The notes below the pieces were generated by a model that worked only from the letters and a program-made list of their open reading frames with translations, made no database searches and was not told the origin of the DNA. 64,000 nt of DNA from JANRLF01 sp033762815. GTDB lineage: Bacteria > Bacteroidota > Bacteroidia > Chitinophagales > CAIOSU01. Shown piece after piece: positions 8,409 through 16,329 of this stretch; positions within the stretch are counted from its first letter, which is position 1, and each line of letters opens with the position of its first letter. The DNA is taken from positions 550,240 through 614,239 of the forward strand of contig JANRLF010000004.1 of NCBI GenBank assembly GCA_033762815.1, in the 5' to 3' direction. The position numbers and the translations under genes are program-made.

Positions 8409-8411
8409 GTT

Positions 8412-8484
8412 GCGCGTAGATTAGCGCAGCGTATCTACGTGCAAGTTGTTCGGTAGCTTGCAGCTACCATGCCCCAAAAGGCAT
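8412..8484. repeat. Three consecutive hairpins (REP-like cluster)
   Basis: Three inverted repeats follow one another: GCGCGTAGAT (8412-8421) with ATCTACGTGC (8433-8442), one G-U pair in 10 bp; GGTAGCT (8452-8458) with AGCTACC (8462-8468), three-base loop; ATGCC (8469-8473) with GGCAT (8480-8484). There is no T tract, so terminator function is unlikely. They resemble palindromic intergenic repeats dispersed in many Bacteroidota genomes, but I cannot check copy number. Confidence 0.5.
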
Positions 8485-8870
8485 AACTACCATTAAGCAA
8501 GATACAGCCCTTCCAACAAACTTTTCCCCCATCTAACCCAAGCATCCGCTTGCTTTCCGCCCTAGCGGTTCCTGTTTAATGTCCTGTCCCCAATTTCATC
8601 CAGAAAAAATAGGGTTACTGAGTGGCTACCGCACGGGCACGGTAAGCATACAAACTGGCAATTCATGGCACCCCAACCTACTACTGTAGGGGTACTGATT
8701 GCAGCAATGGTACTTTGGCGCAGGTACCGGAAAAAATATTTTCCCTTCAACTCTTGCAACTGCAGCACTAAATACCTACCATTATATAAAACGCAGCTAA
8801 AAACACCGCAAAAAACATAAAAACACACCTTTTTTCGCACAAAACATTGGATATCAAGCAACTAATAGAA

Positions 8871-8978
8871 ACTGAAGTACCACTGAAATACCACCGAAGC
8901 ACCACTGACATACCACTGAAGTATCACTGAAGCACCACTGAAGTACCACTGAAATACCACCGAAAGGTCACCGAAACA
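8871..8978. repeat. Tandem array of about ten 11-bp units
   Basis: The unit ACTGAAGTACC is repeated head to tail about ten times with substitutions (variants ACTGAAATACC, ACCGAAGCACC, ACTGAAGCACC), the last two units being most degenerate. The period is 11, not a multiple of three, so it is not a coding repeat, and no spacers are present, so it is not a CRISPR. It begins 37 bases past the stop of the PAAR gene, at the 3' end of the T6SS run. Confidence 0.9.
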
Positions 8979-9015
8979 CATTTAGCTTGGCCTATGGCGC
9001 AGCAACAACAAAGAA

Positions 9016-9315
9016 TCAACCGCCAATGATCACGGTAGGGCAGCCCATAATGATGGTGCCGCCGTGGGCGGTGGTATCGCCCATACGGGCCGCGGGCTTG
9101 CCGCCAATCAATACGGTCATGCTGCCTTTTATGATGGTATCGGGAGGGCCCACGCAAATACACATACTGGTGGCAGTGGCAGCGGGCATGCCCCCTATTA
9201 GCACGGTGGGGCATCCAGGCCCGGAAACAATACCCCCCACATGCGGAATGGGCGGTACAGCGGGTGTCTGCATGGGGCAAACATGGTTATCGGTAATTCT
9301 GGCTGCTGGGGGCAT
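9016..9315 (-). CDS. PAAR-domain T6SS spike tip protein
   Basis: A 99-residue protein made entirely of a PAAR-type fold: MPPAARITDNHVCPMQTPAV, GPGCPTVLIGGMPAATATS, GSMTVLIGGKPAARMGDTT and TIIMGCPTVIIGG. PAAR proteins cap the VgrG trimer with a zinc-stabilised cone and sharpen the spike or carry effectors. Histidines and cysteines able to bind the metal are present (H and C near residues 11-13, H near 85, C near 91). There is no C-terminal toxin extension, so any cargo must bind non-covalently or through another protein. It is the last gene of the T6SS run, six bases after a 72-codon gene of unknown function. Confidence 0.9.
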   Translation of the reverse strand: MPPAARITDNHVCPMQTPAVPPIPHVGGIVSGPGCPTVLIGGMPAATATSMCICVGPPDTIIKGSMTVLIGGKPAARMGDTTAHGGTIIMGCPTVIIGG

Positions 9316-9320
9316 AGTGC

Positions 9321-9539
9321 TTATTTGAATTTATCGATTACGTTCACCTTTAAATCCTCAAACCTGAAAACAGCATCGGACTTACTACAGTATTTTTTCA
9401 ACCTTTCTTCAATCATCTCCTTTTGCTCGGGGCCAAAAACCACCATTTGCATATCGTTGATGATTGTGTAGCCCACGGTTTCCTGAATAATCTGCCTATC
9501 TTCCAAAGGCAAGCTGAGTATTTGTTTCAAGTCGAACAT
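9321..9539 (-). CDS. Small T6SS-linked protein of unknown function
   Basis: A 72-residue acidic/basic mixed protein (MFDLKQILSLPLEDRQIIQE to VNVIDKFK) without signal peptide or membrane segment. It lies between tssP (26 bases after it) and PAAR (6 bases before it) in the same orientation, so it is almost certainly cotranscribed with the T6SS. Predicted content is mainly helical with a short central strand (MQMVVFG). I do not recognise a family. Its place next to PAAR would suit an adaptor or chaperone for the spike or a cargo, but that is inference only. Confidence 0.7.
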   Translation of the reverse strand: MFDLKQILSLPLEDRQIIQETVGYTIINDMQMVVFGPEQKEMIEERLKKYCSKSDAVFRFEDLKVNVIDKFK

Positions 9540-9564
9540 AGGTACAAGGTTTTATAAGCAGTAG

Positions 9565-10497
9565 CTACTTTTTCTTTCTTTTGGTGGTTTCGCTCTTAAT
9601 GTCCATCCCTGTTACGCAGTTGGTTTTCGGAGCGCGGGTAATGGTCAACTTTTTAATGACGGTAAGTTTATTGGAATCGTACACTTTCTTGCAGAATACG
9701 TCAAATGGCATTTTCTCCCCATTTTCGGTCACTTGTATTTTCAGATTGCCGCAGAGGTAACCCTTGAAAATGTCCGCCGTTTTGTTCCGATTGATGACTT
9801 CATTCAGCATGCTGGTGGCTTGGTTTTCGCTCAATGGCGGCACCATGGCTTCTTCTTTTCCGCCTCCACCGCCACCGCCTTTGGCAGCGCTCTCCGATTT
9901 CACCTCTACTACCAGGTAGCCTATCTTGCTTTTGCCCGGCCCATTGATGGTGACCTCAATGCTCTTTTTTCCTGCCGAAGCGAAAGTATAGGTAGCCTCT
10001 TGGCTAGTAGCATCTACCTTGCCCGATTCTTGGAACATCCACTCCCATGAGGTGCCCTTGCCTGATACTTCCTTGAACTTGACTGGCTTGCCCACATAGG
10101 CTATGGCTGGCCCTTCAATTACCGGGGTAGGCACTGCCTCTTGGTGTTTGCTAGAGTCGATACCCACTGACACCTTGGTGCTGGCATTGCAACGGCCATC
10201 GGCCATTACGGTAACTTTGTACTCACCAGGTTTTGCGTACACGTGGTTGGCATTGCTACCAAAGGCATGGGCACTGCTATCGCCAAAATCCCATTCCAAA
10301 GTGCTGGCAATCCCTTTATCCTTTAAGCTTAATGCTACGGGCGTTTGCTCCAAAGGTGCCTTGGTAGAAAGCAGGATTTCCAAATTGGGGCAGCCTTTAT
10401 CGACAGTAAGCACTTTATACGTTAGTGTCCCTGCCGAAAGGGTGATAACGATGGCAAAAAACAAAATGACACTGGTATCGAATACGGGGCGCTTCAT
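9565..10497 (-). CDS. tssP: T6SSiii component TssP (PKD-domain membrane protein)
   Basis: A 310-residue protein starting at the ATG at 10497 (MKRPVFDTSVILFFAIVITL), a single N-terminal membrane helix followed by a periplasmic part. Residues of about 60-110 form a PKD domain (LEWDFGDSSAHAFG, HVYAKPGEYKVTV), and a second PKD-like domain follows (SWEWMFQESG, YTFASAGKKSIEV). A glycine run (seven G) links to a C-terminal domain with NQATSMLNEVINR. TssP is one of the Bacteroidota-specific proteins thought to replace the TssJLM membrane complex of other T6SSs. It follows tssO by eight bases. Longer upstream extension overlaps tssO and is rejected. Confidence 0.85.
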   Translation of the reverse strand: MKRPVFDTSVILFFAIVITLSAGTLTYKVLTVDKGCPNLEILLSTKAPLEQTPVALSLKDKGIASTLEWDFGDSSAHAFGSNANHVYAKPGEYKVTVMADGRCNASTKVSVGIDSSKHQEAVPTPVIEGPAIAYVGKPVKFKEVSGKGTSWEWMFQESGKVDATSQEATYTFASAGKKSIEVTINGPGKSKIGYLVVEVKSESAAKGGGGGGGKEEAMVPPLSENQATSMLNEVINRNKTADIFKGYLCGNLKIQVTENGEKMPFDVFCKKVYDSNKLTVIKKLTITRAPKTNCVTGMDIKSETTKRKKK

Positions 10498-10505
10498 AGC
10501 TGATT

Positions 10506-11027
10506 CTAGTTTTTGTAAACCGCCAGTTGCATGGTGAGGTTGGTAATCTCTTGCTGCTTGTCCTTCACTTCCTGCTTGCACTCATCCAACTCGGCTTTCA
10601 ATCCTTCCATGTCAGTAGAAGCATTGCCGCTCTGCTCCAGCTTACTAATGGTGGAAGCGGCCACGGTAAGGCTATTGCTAATCTCCATTTCCAGTTTGCC
10701 AAAGCTTGACAAACTGTCGCTTTTGGCATGGGTGGACAATTCATTGATAGCATTCAGAATGGCAGTTTTCGCCAAATCATCCTTTGGGTTATTTTGGTAC
10801 TTTAGCAGATTGGCGTTCAATTCGTTCAGCTTGGCTGCCAGTTTTTGCTCCGCTTCCGCAGCCTTTGACATGGAGGCATACTGGTCTTTGTAATAACTCA
10901 ATTCCTTTTGGGGCACTGCCGCAAAGTTGAAGTATACCGCACCCATAATCAGGGCAACGGTAAAGGTGAACAACAGAACGAACTTCCAAAATCCGAGGGT
11001 CCTTTCTTTTGCGTTCAATGGTCTCAT
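10506..11027 (-). CDS. tssO: T6SSiii component TssO (transmembrane coiled-coil protein)
   Basis: A 173-residue protein with an N-terminal cytoplasmic stretch (MRPLNAKERTLGFWKF), one membrane helix (about residues 14-34) and a long periplasmic helical region rich in alanine, lysine and glutamate (EAEQKLAAKLNELNANLLK; QEVKDKQQEITNLTMQL) likely to form a coiled coil. This matches TssO of Bacteroidota T6SSs, thought to act with TssN and TssP in the membrane-spanning part. It lies between tssK (16 bases upstream) and tssP (8 bases downstream). Confidence 0.85.
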   Translation of the reverse strand: MRPLNAKERTLGFWKFVLLFTFTVALIMGAVYFNFAAVPQKELSYYKDQYASMSKAAEAEQKLAAKLNELNANLLKYQNNPKDDLAKTAILNAINELSTHAKSDSLSSFGKLEMEISNSLTVAASTISKLEQSGNASTDMEGLKAELDECKQEVKDKQQEITNLTMQLAVYKN

Positions 11028-11043
11028 TTCAATGTGGTTTATA

Positions 11044-12210
11044 TCAATCTAACAAAAAGCTTCTTTTCTTGGGCGCATTGGATACTTCGGCTTCTCGTGA
11101 GGTAACAATCACCTCCGATTTTTTCTTGTCGCCTATGTAATCCAACTTGCTTAATTTATTGATGACGGTGGATAGGGTAATGCTGAACGCCTCTATTTTT
11201 TCGATAGATGCATTGATATCCATATGGTCGTACTGGATATTCACCATTTCGTCCAATATGGCTTCAAATTCCCCTTGATTGACTTCTACAATCCAATCTT
11301 TAAAATAGGTGAGCATTTCCTCCTTACCGGTACCAGCCTTGATATCTATCGCATTCTTCACCACCCTGGCAAAGTTGGCAAAGTATTCCACCATTACGAT
11401 GGGGGGCATTTCCGGTACTAACCAGCGGAATTGATTGATATTGGCACCCAGATAGGTCACTATCGCTTCTGATAGGGTAAGTACCGCCTTGGCCAAAAGG
11501 TTCTGTTGGTCTTTGCGGTGTATTTTTTGAACGATCAACACGCTATCGGCTTCTACCCTGCTCAACACCTTGTCCAAATCTTGGTAAATATCCAACAAGT
11601 CGCGATGGTTGGCTACTTTGGCACAGGGGGGTATATACTTTTCAATTACTTCTACATTGGCCCCAGTAACCTTAAGCTTACCGATGGTGATATGGAAAGC
11701 CCCGTTGCTGGTAATGGCTATTTCTTCAGCAGGGATAATGTTGATTTCGTATTTCGAATCGGTGTAAGGGTAACGGGGCGGGTTCTCACTGGCATCGGGC
11801 TGCCCAAGCGGTGTGCGAGCAAATGGGTTGACTGAAATGACCACATACAATACCTTGCCTACGGCGGAACTGCCCAAATCGTACTCGGCATTCAAGCCTT
11901 CTGCCGTTTTATTCTGGATAAAAGGATTTACCGGCGAAATTTCAATGCGGGCGCCGCCACGGGTGATGGCACGGCATTCACTTACATTTACCCTGAGCAG
12001 GTTGGCCCTATCAATGTCTATGGTATGGCTTAAGGCAGTAGGCCTTCCTGGGGCAGCAGCTAACAAGCCATAGTTATAAGAGGTGAGAAAAATACCTGCC
12101 AAATCGCGCAAACGGTCAGTAAAGGCATGCTCTTGGTCAGCGAAATGATCCTTGGTCAGTTTCATCCCGTCCACCCAATTGACATTGAAATATTTTATGG
12201 CAGGCAACAT
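11044..12210 (-). CDS. tssK: T6SS baseplate protein TssK
   Basis: A 388-residue cytoplasmic protein that starts MLPAIKYFNVNWVDGMKLTK, with the NWVDGMKLTKDHF pattern that marks the TssK N-terminus (receptor-binding-protein-like shell domain). Later segments include RVNVSECRAITRGGARIEI and EVNQGEFEAILDEMVNIQYDH. TssK trimers link the TssEFG wedge to the membrane complex; in subtype iii the partner on the membrane side is presumed to be TssN/O/P. It sits between tssN (11-base gap) and tssO. Somewhat shorter than proteobacterial TssK (about 440 residues), as is usual for the phylum. Confidence 0.88.
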   Translation of the reverse strand: MLPAIKYFNVNWVDGMKLTKDHFADQEHAFTDRLRDLAGIFLTSYNYGLLAAAPGRPTALSHTIDIDRANLLRVNVSECRAITRGGARIEISPVNPFIQNKTAEGLNAEYDLGSSAVGKVLYVVISVNPFARTPLGQPDASENPPRYPYTDSKYEINIIPAEEIAITSNGAFHITIGKLKVTGANVEVIEKYIPPCAKVANHRDLLDIYQDLDKVLSRVEADSVLIVQKIHRKDQQNLLAKAVLTLSEAIVTYLGANINQFRWLVPEMPPIVMVEYFANFARVVKNAIDIKAGTGKEEMLTYFKDWIVEVNQGEFEAILDEMVNIQYDHMDINASIEKIEAFSITLSTVINKLSKLDYIGDKKKSEVIVTSREAEVSNAPKKRSFLLD

Positions 12211-12221
12211 AAGGCTACAAT

Positions 12222-13073
12222 TTAAACACGTTCAGCTACAATGATATCGTTTTCCTTTATTCCGTTTTCCCTAATTGTGATAGTGGGGTTGATATATACC
12301 TTGCGCATCCACATTTTCTTGGGCTGTACATAGAAGTTCCAAGCTTGTCCTTGCTTGGCAGCATCCATAAACTGGATAGCCTTACCAGGGTTACGGTCGT
12401 TATACTGCTCCAAGAAAACGGGGAAGAAAGTACCTAAATCCATTTTCAAGGGAAGCTTACTACGCGACTTAATGACTTCATCATCTTCAGTAGCCCGCAA
12501 CATTCTAAACTCCACTACCACTATATTGGCATCGTCCAAATATTCATCGGGAATGATAATTTCATCATGCCCTACCGGGAAATACCATTTGGTATATTCC
12601 TTCATAGGGATAGCAATCATCAAATCGAAGCATTTCATTATCAAAAATGGAATCAAAAACAAGAGGAAGGCACCACTCAACACTAGGGCATATCCTTCTT
12701 TGTTCAGCAGGGTGAAAACAAATAAAAAGCCTACAGCCCCTAATACAGCCAAATACAGGGTGAAAAGCGCTTCCCTCCAAAACGATTCTGGCTCGGGCCA
12801 TGAGTTGAGCTTATACAAGGTTGCTGCATAGATAGCCCCCACGGCAAAACACAGTATTTGCAAGCCTCCATGCAGACTAACGGGGCTTACACTTTCCATC
12901 AGGCCTGTGAGACCGCTTAAGGCAAAAATCAACAGTATTGCTACGGTGTAAATTACAAAGCTCTTGATGCTAACCTTTTTGCCGTCTTTCTTAAAAATCA
13001 TGAACACTGAACCCAGTGCGGCGGCAATGGTAAAGAATATTCCTGGTACTAACAGATTCGCCTGCGATGACAT
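12222..13073 (-). CDS. tssN: T6SSiii membrane component TssN
   Basis: A 283-residue protein with about five hydrophobic segments in the first 150 residues (ANLLVPGIFFTIAAALGSV; FVIYTVAILLIFALSGL; LQILCFAVGAIYAATLY; LYLAVLGAVGFLFVFTLL; LVLSGAFLLFLIPFLIM) and a soluble C-terminal domain (EYTKWYFPVGHDEIIIPDEY; PLKMDLGTFFPVFLEQYND). This is the TssN pattern, a polytopic protein restricted to Bacteroidota T6SSs. It probably anchors the baseplate in the inner membrane in place of TssL/TssM. It lies between tssG and tssK with gaps of 12 and 11 bases. Confidence 0.88.
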   Translation of the reverse strand: MSSQANLLVPGIFFTIAAALGSVFMIFKKDGKKVSIKSFVIYTVAILLIFALSGLTGLMESVSPVSLHGGLQILCFAVGAIYAATLYKLNSWPEPESFWREALFTLYLAVLGAVGFLFVFTLLNKEGYALVLSGAFLLFLIPFLIMKCFDLMIAIPMKEYTKWYFPVGHDEIIIPDEYLDDANIVVVEFRMLRATEDDEVIKSRSKLPLKMDLGTFFPVFLEQYNDRNPGKAIQFMDAAKQGQAWNFYVQPKKMWMRKVYINPTITIRENGIKENDIIVAERV

Positions 13074-13085
13074 ATACTCCTTTAT

Positions 13086-14009
13086 TTATAATCGGGAAGT
13101 AAAACCCAACCTCCCGTCCTGTAAGGATTCTGACAGTAAAAATTTCTCCTCAAATCTATCAATTTCAACCGTAATATTGATATCCAACACTATTGGAAAT
13201 AAATATTTACAAGCCAAATCGAGCACCTTTCTAATTTCCCCTTTGTGCAATACCTCCGTAAGCATTGATTTTGGAACAGGCCCTACCACTAATTCTAAAG
13301 TGGGGGAATAATCCGGTATTGAATCCCCTATCACAAAATCGATTGCCAAATGCTTCGCACCTAAAACATTGCTTCCTGTATGGTTGTCAATACCCCGCGT
13401 TTTGTCATCATAGCGATAAGTGATGGGTACATCCAGTAAATGCGACAAAAGGGTACAGGCCAATTCTGCATCGCCCACTACCTTGTGCGAGACAGGTAAT
13501 AACAGCAACAAGCCCGCTACATACTTATCAGCTATCTGCTTCAATTCAGGCCAAAGGTTCAGGAAGAGGTCCGATTTAAACTGCGCATTGGAAGTGAGCA
13601 TCGACTTCCGTTCCGTCAACTCGTTCATTATCCGCATCCTGAAAAGCTCCTTCTCGAAAGCTTGGAAAAACATTGTAGCAGCTTCTTCTTCCGCTTTGTG
13701 CCTTTTATATTCTTCTATGAAAGATGCTGAATTGACTTTTTTCTCCCTATCGAAGGTATGGAACATGGCTTCTGGAAGCCCATTGTAGATGCCTTCTCTG
13801 CTGACGTCGATAAAAATCAGTTCCTTATCACCGTTCTTATCGCGTTTAAACTCGATTTTTAGGATATCCTTGCGGTAATCACGTTCTGATATGCCCGAAT
13901 TGTTGACGGCAATGTCATCAATATCATAGCCTATGTCCACCAAATCGGCAGCTATTACTTCAGCCTTTATATCTGACTTTATGTTCGGTTTCAGTTCTAC
14001 GTCAAACAT
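13086..14009 (-). CDS. tssG: T6SS baseplate protein TssG
   Basis: A 307-residue protein starting at ATG 14009-14007, which overlaps the tssF stop codon by one base (TAATG), a strong sign of translational coupling. A longer frame beginning at 14108 runs inside tssF and is rejected. Segments include LLLLLPVSHKVVGDAELACT and HLLDVPITYRYDD, and a C-terminal beta-rich part (SPTLELVVGPVPK). TssG sits in the centre of the baseplate wedge with TssF2 and TssE. Sequence conservation of TssG is low, so the call rests on position after tssE-tssF and on length as much as on motifs. Confidence 0.82.
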   Translation of the reverse strand: MFDVELKPNIKSDIKAEVIAADLVDIGYDIDDIAVNNSGISERDYRKDILKIEFKRDKNGDKELIFIDVSREGIYNGLPEAMFHTFDREKKVNSASFIEEYKRHKAEEEAATMFFQAFEKELFRMRIMNELTERKSMLTSNAQFKSDLFLNLWPELKQIADKYVAGLLLLLPVSHKVVGDAELACTLLSHLLDVPITYRYDDKTRGIDNHTGSNVLGAKHLAIDFVIGDSIPDYSPTLELVVGPVPKSMLTEVLHKGEIRKVLDLACKYLFPIVLDINITVEIDRFEEKFLLSESLQDGRLGFTSRL

Positions 14010-15880
14010 TAGTTGGCTCTTTCGGTGGCTAGTTTCACTCTTAAAGGCAACATTACTGCGGCACTTTGTTCCAATTTTACCTGTAGGTTGCGGCACAGTT
14101 CGTACCACTCCTGCACGCTGGGGCTATTGGGGTTGGTAGGGTACAACAGCACATCAATGGTGCGCTTGAAGCCGGAAAAAGAAGCATCGTCTATTTCCAA
14201 ACCCTTCTTGATTTTCACCTCTCTTATCAATTTGCCCAACTCCTTTTGGCAAAGGAAAATGATATCGGCCTCAGAAACCACCCTACTGCGGCTAAGCAAT
14301 GCATTCCTGAAACTGTTAAGTGTTTCCGATTCTGAAAGGCCGTCACGCCCGCCCAGGGTATTGGTCAACAGCATGAGATTTTCACTGCTTACATTCGAAC
14401 CGGAGGCCAAAGAAAGCCGAGTACCTAATTTATGGTTGTTAGCAAACTCGCCCGCAGTGGACCAAAACTCAATGAATACTACGTCGTTCTGGTTTTTGGG
14501 CTTAATAACGATATAAGTGGCCGAAGCAGCATTATCCACCTTGCCCAGCTTTTGACCAATCAGGTTCAAAATTTGGTTCAGGTCGCGTAGGTTGCTGGCT
14601 ATCATCTCCTGGCCATATACGGCAAAGGCGGCACTTTCATCGCGCATTAGTTCCAATAAATAATTGAGCAGCTCCGAAGCGTTGCGGGTATCAAATCGTT
14701 CTACCCCTCCCTTTCTAACCACATATAGCCCCGCATCCATTTTATGCGTATCGGCAATGGAGCTACTGCCATACTTGTTGCCATCAGCCGACTTTACGCT
14801 ATTGATGGAAAAGAAAAGGTCATCCTCTGCCACCAATGGAATAATATTGAACTGCGGCTGGAGGCGAAAGCTTAATTCATTGAACCGCCTGTTAATGACT
14901 GGAAAGGCATTGATGGAACAGAAGATATTCTCCACCACGTCATGCGACAAAGATGGTGGGAATACGATTTTGAACCAAAACAGCTTTTTCTGTATAAAGG
15001 CATACTCCGATTCATGGAACACCGGCAACAACTCTTCGGGCATAATGCAAGAAAGCTGGTGCAAGCCCCCCTGAAAATCTGCTGGCAGCGATACGTTGAT
15101 GAAACGGTCTTTATAATAATTGGCTACTTCTTTGCCAACATTGCGCGTAACGTCAAAGTCCAGTTCAGGCTCATTGAGCATTTCCGTATCATCATGCTTG
15201 AAATAGGGCAATCCGCTTTCAATGTGCAAGGGTACCCCGTTCAATGACCAATGCGTGGTTGGCAAAAAACGGATGAAGTATGCACGCTCCGCACTGGTTA
15301 TCCAATCAAAGAAAAAGCTCATTCCGTTGAGCGTTTCCAAACGGTCACTCAAATCAACCGCCACCCACATGGCATTGTTCTCCACCCGCCTACCGCCGGT
15401 ACCTTCTGCCACTTTATCGCGATGGATAGCATCGATACAGGATATCAAAGAGCGGTCATGGACAATATACTTGATATCGCCATTGAACAATGGCGTATCC
15501 ACTATCGGCGTAAAATATAGGTCGCGATAGGTTTCCCGCACGGTACTTTCCTTGCTTACCACACGCTTTTGGAAATAAAACTGGGTATTGGCCGAAATTA
15601 TCGATTTTGCCTCAATTCCCGTAGCATGCAGTATAGCATGGGCAGGCATGGCCCCTTTGTCCACCTCAGGTATCAATAGCTTTGAAAGGCGTCCCAAAAT
15701 CCTGGAGTTGGACGATTCCATTTCATGGTACACCTTTTCCACTTCACCCGCAAAAGCACCGATAAGCATGTTCACCAAAGGGTCGAAAGCGCTGATATCG
15801 GAAACCTGTACGCCCCACAACTGAGAGGCATTTTTTATCATTCTGCTCCTAATCTTTTCTCTCGATATATCTGATAACAT
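14009..15880 (-). CDS. tssF: T6SS baseplate protein TssF
   Basis: A 623-residue protein that begins MLSDISREKIRSRMIKNASQ and carries the typical TssF N-terminal pattern DPLVNMLIGAFAGEVEKVYH, then LGRLSKLLIPEV and PAHAILHATGIEA. TssF forms the core of the baseplate wedge with TssG. Length agrees with the family (580-640 in Bacteroidota). It starts 10 bases after tssE and its stop overlaps the tssG start. Confidence 0.9.
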   Translation of the reverse strand: MLSDISREKIRSRMIKNASQLWGVQVSDISAFDPLVNMLIGAFAGEVEKVYHEMESSNSRILGRLSKLLIPEVDKGAMPAHAILHATGIEAKSIISANTQFYFQKRVVSKESTVRETYRDLYFTPIVDTPLFNGDIKYIVHDRSLISCIDAIHRDKVAEGTGGRRVENNAMWVAVDLSDRLETLNGMSFFFDWITSAERAYFIRFLPTTHWSLNGVPLHIESGLPYFKHDDTEMLNEPELDFDVTRNVGKEVANYYKDRFINVSLPADFQGGLHQLSCIMPEELLPVFHESEYAFIQKKLFWFKIVFPPSLSHDVVENIFCSINAFPVINRRFNELSFRLQPQFNIIPLVAEDDLFFSINSVKSADGNKYGSSSIADTHKMDAGLYVVRKGGVERFDTRNASELLNYLLELMRDESAAFAVYGQEMIASNLRDLNQILNLIGQKLGKVDNAASATYIVIKPKNQNDVVFIEFWSTAGEFANNHKLGTRLSLASGSNVSSENLMLLTNTLGGRDGLSESETLNSFRNALLSRSRVVSEADIIFLCQKELGKLIREVKIKKGLEIDDASFSGFKRTIDVLLYPTNPNSPSVQEWYELCRNLQVKLEQSAAVMLPLRVKLATERAN

Positions 15881-15890
15881 TGCTTAATTT

Positions 15891-16319
15891 TTAAAATGAC
15901 AATGGACTAATAAATAGCTTTTGTACCGTTTCAAACCGCTCGTTGGTGGTAACTAGCTTTCCGCGTACCGTTACCGTTACCCGTTGTTTAATCCTACGGT
16001 TGCCGGTACCCGATAGTTCTTCCTGGCTTACAACAGCACTCACGTCAATATCCTTCAAGCGGGGCTCGTGCTGCTCAATAATCAGTTTTAGGGAGTTGGA
16101 AACCCTATCGTTCCAGTTATCCTGCAGAAAAATATTCTCGAAATCATGCTCCCAAATATCGCAACCATAAGTAGGGTCATAGCGATATTCGCCGAAACGG
16201 CTGGTAAGTATCAATTGTATATTTTGGGAAATGGAATCGCCAATATCCCTGCAACGGGCAAGCTCCTTTTTCTTGAAAAGGTCTGCAAACTTTAAGGGCA
16301 TGCTATAGTATTCAACCAT
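15891..16319 (-). CDS. tssE: T6SS baseplate protein TssE (gp25-like lysozyme fold)
   Basis: A 142-residue protein with the gp25 pattern: SISQNIQLILTSRFGEYRYD, PTYGCDIWEHDFEN, SLKLIIEQHEPRL and a beta-rich end with RVTVTVRGKL. It connects the baseplate to the sheath. I place the start at the ATG at 16319 (MVEYYSMPLKFADLF); a TTG two codons upstream is possible but less likely. The gene begins 10 bases after the vgrG stop codon. Confidence 0.9.
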   Translation of the reverse strand: MVEYYSMPLKFADLFKKKELARCRDIGDSISQNIQLILTSRFGEYRYDPTYGCDIWEHDFENIFLQDNWNDRVSNSLKLIIEQHEPRLKDIDVSAVVSQEELSGTGNRRIKQRVTVTVRGKLVTTNERFETVQKLFISPLSF

Positions 16320-16329
16320 TGGCAAATCG

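Larger units (their letters stand above)
8048..8870. other. Long intergenic region with hairpins and no convincing gene
   Basis: About 820 bases without a gene I can defend. A 99-codon minus frame (8861-8562) is cysteine-rich with no family resemblance and is probably chance. What the region does hold is a possible coding remnant (8283-8408), three stacked hairpins (8412-8484), and, just beyond it, an 11-bp repeat array. Base composition drifts from GC-rich on the left to AT-rich on the right. Confidence 0.6.

Noticed and set aside
8562..8861. Minus-strand frame of 99 codons
   Set aside because: Cysteine-rich random-looking sequence, no family match, no promoter, in an otherwise non-coding region.
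8871..8978. CRISPR array
   Set aside because: Units are 11 bases head to tail without spacers, and there are no cas genes.
14010..14108. Longer N-terminus for TssG from 14108
   Set aside because: The extension runs inside tssF; the one-base TAATG overlap gives the natural start at 14009.
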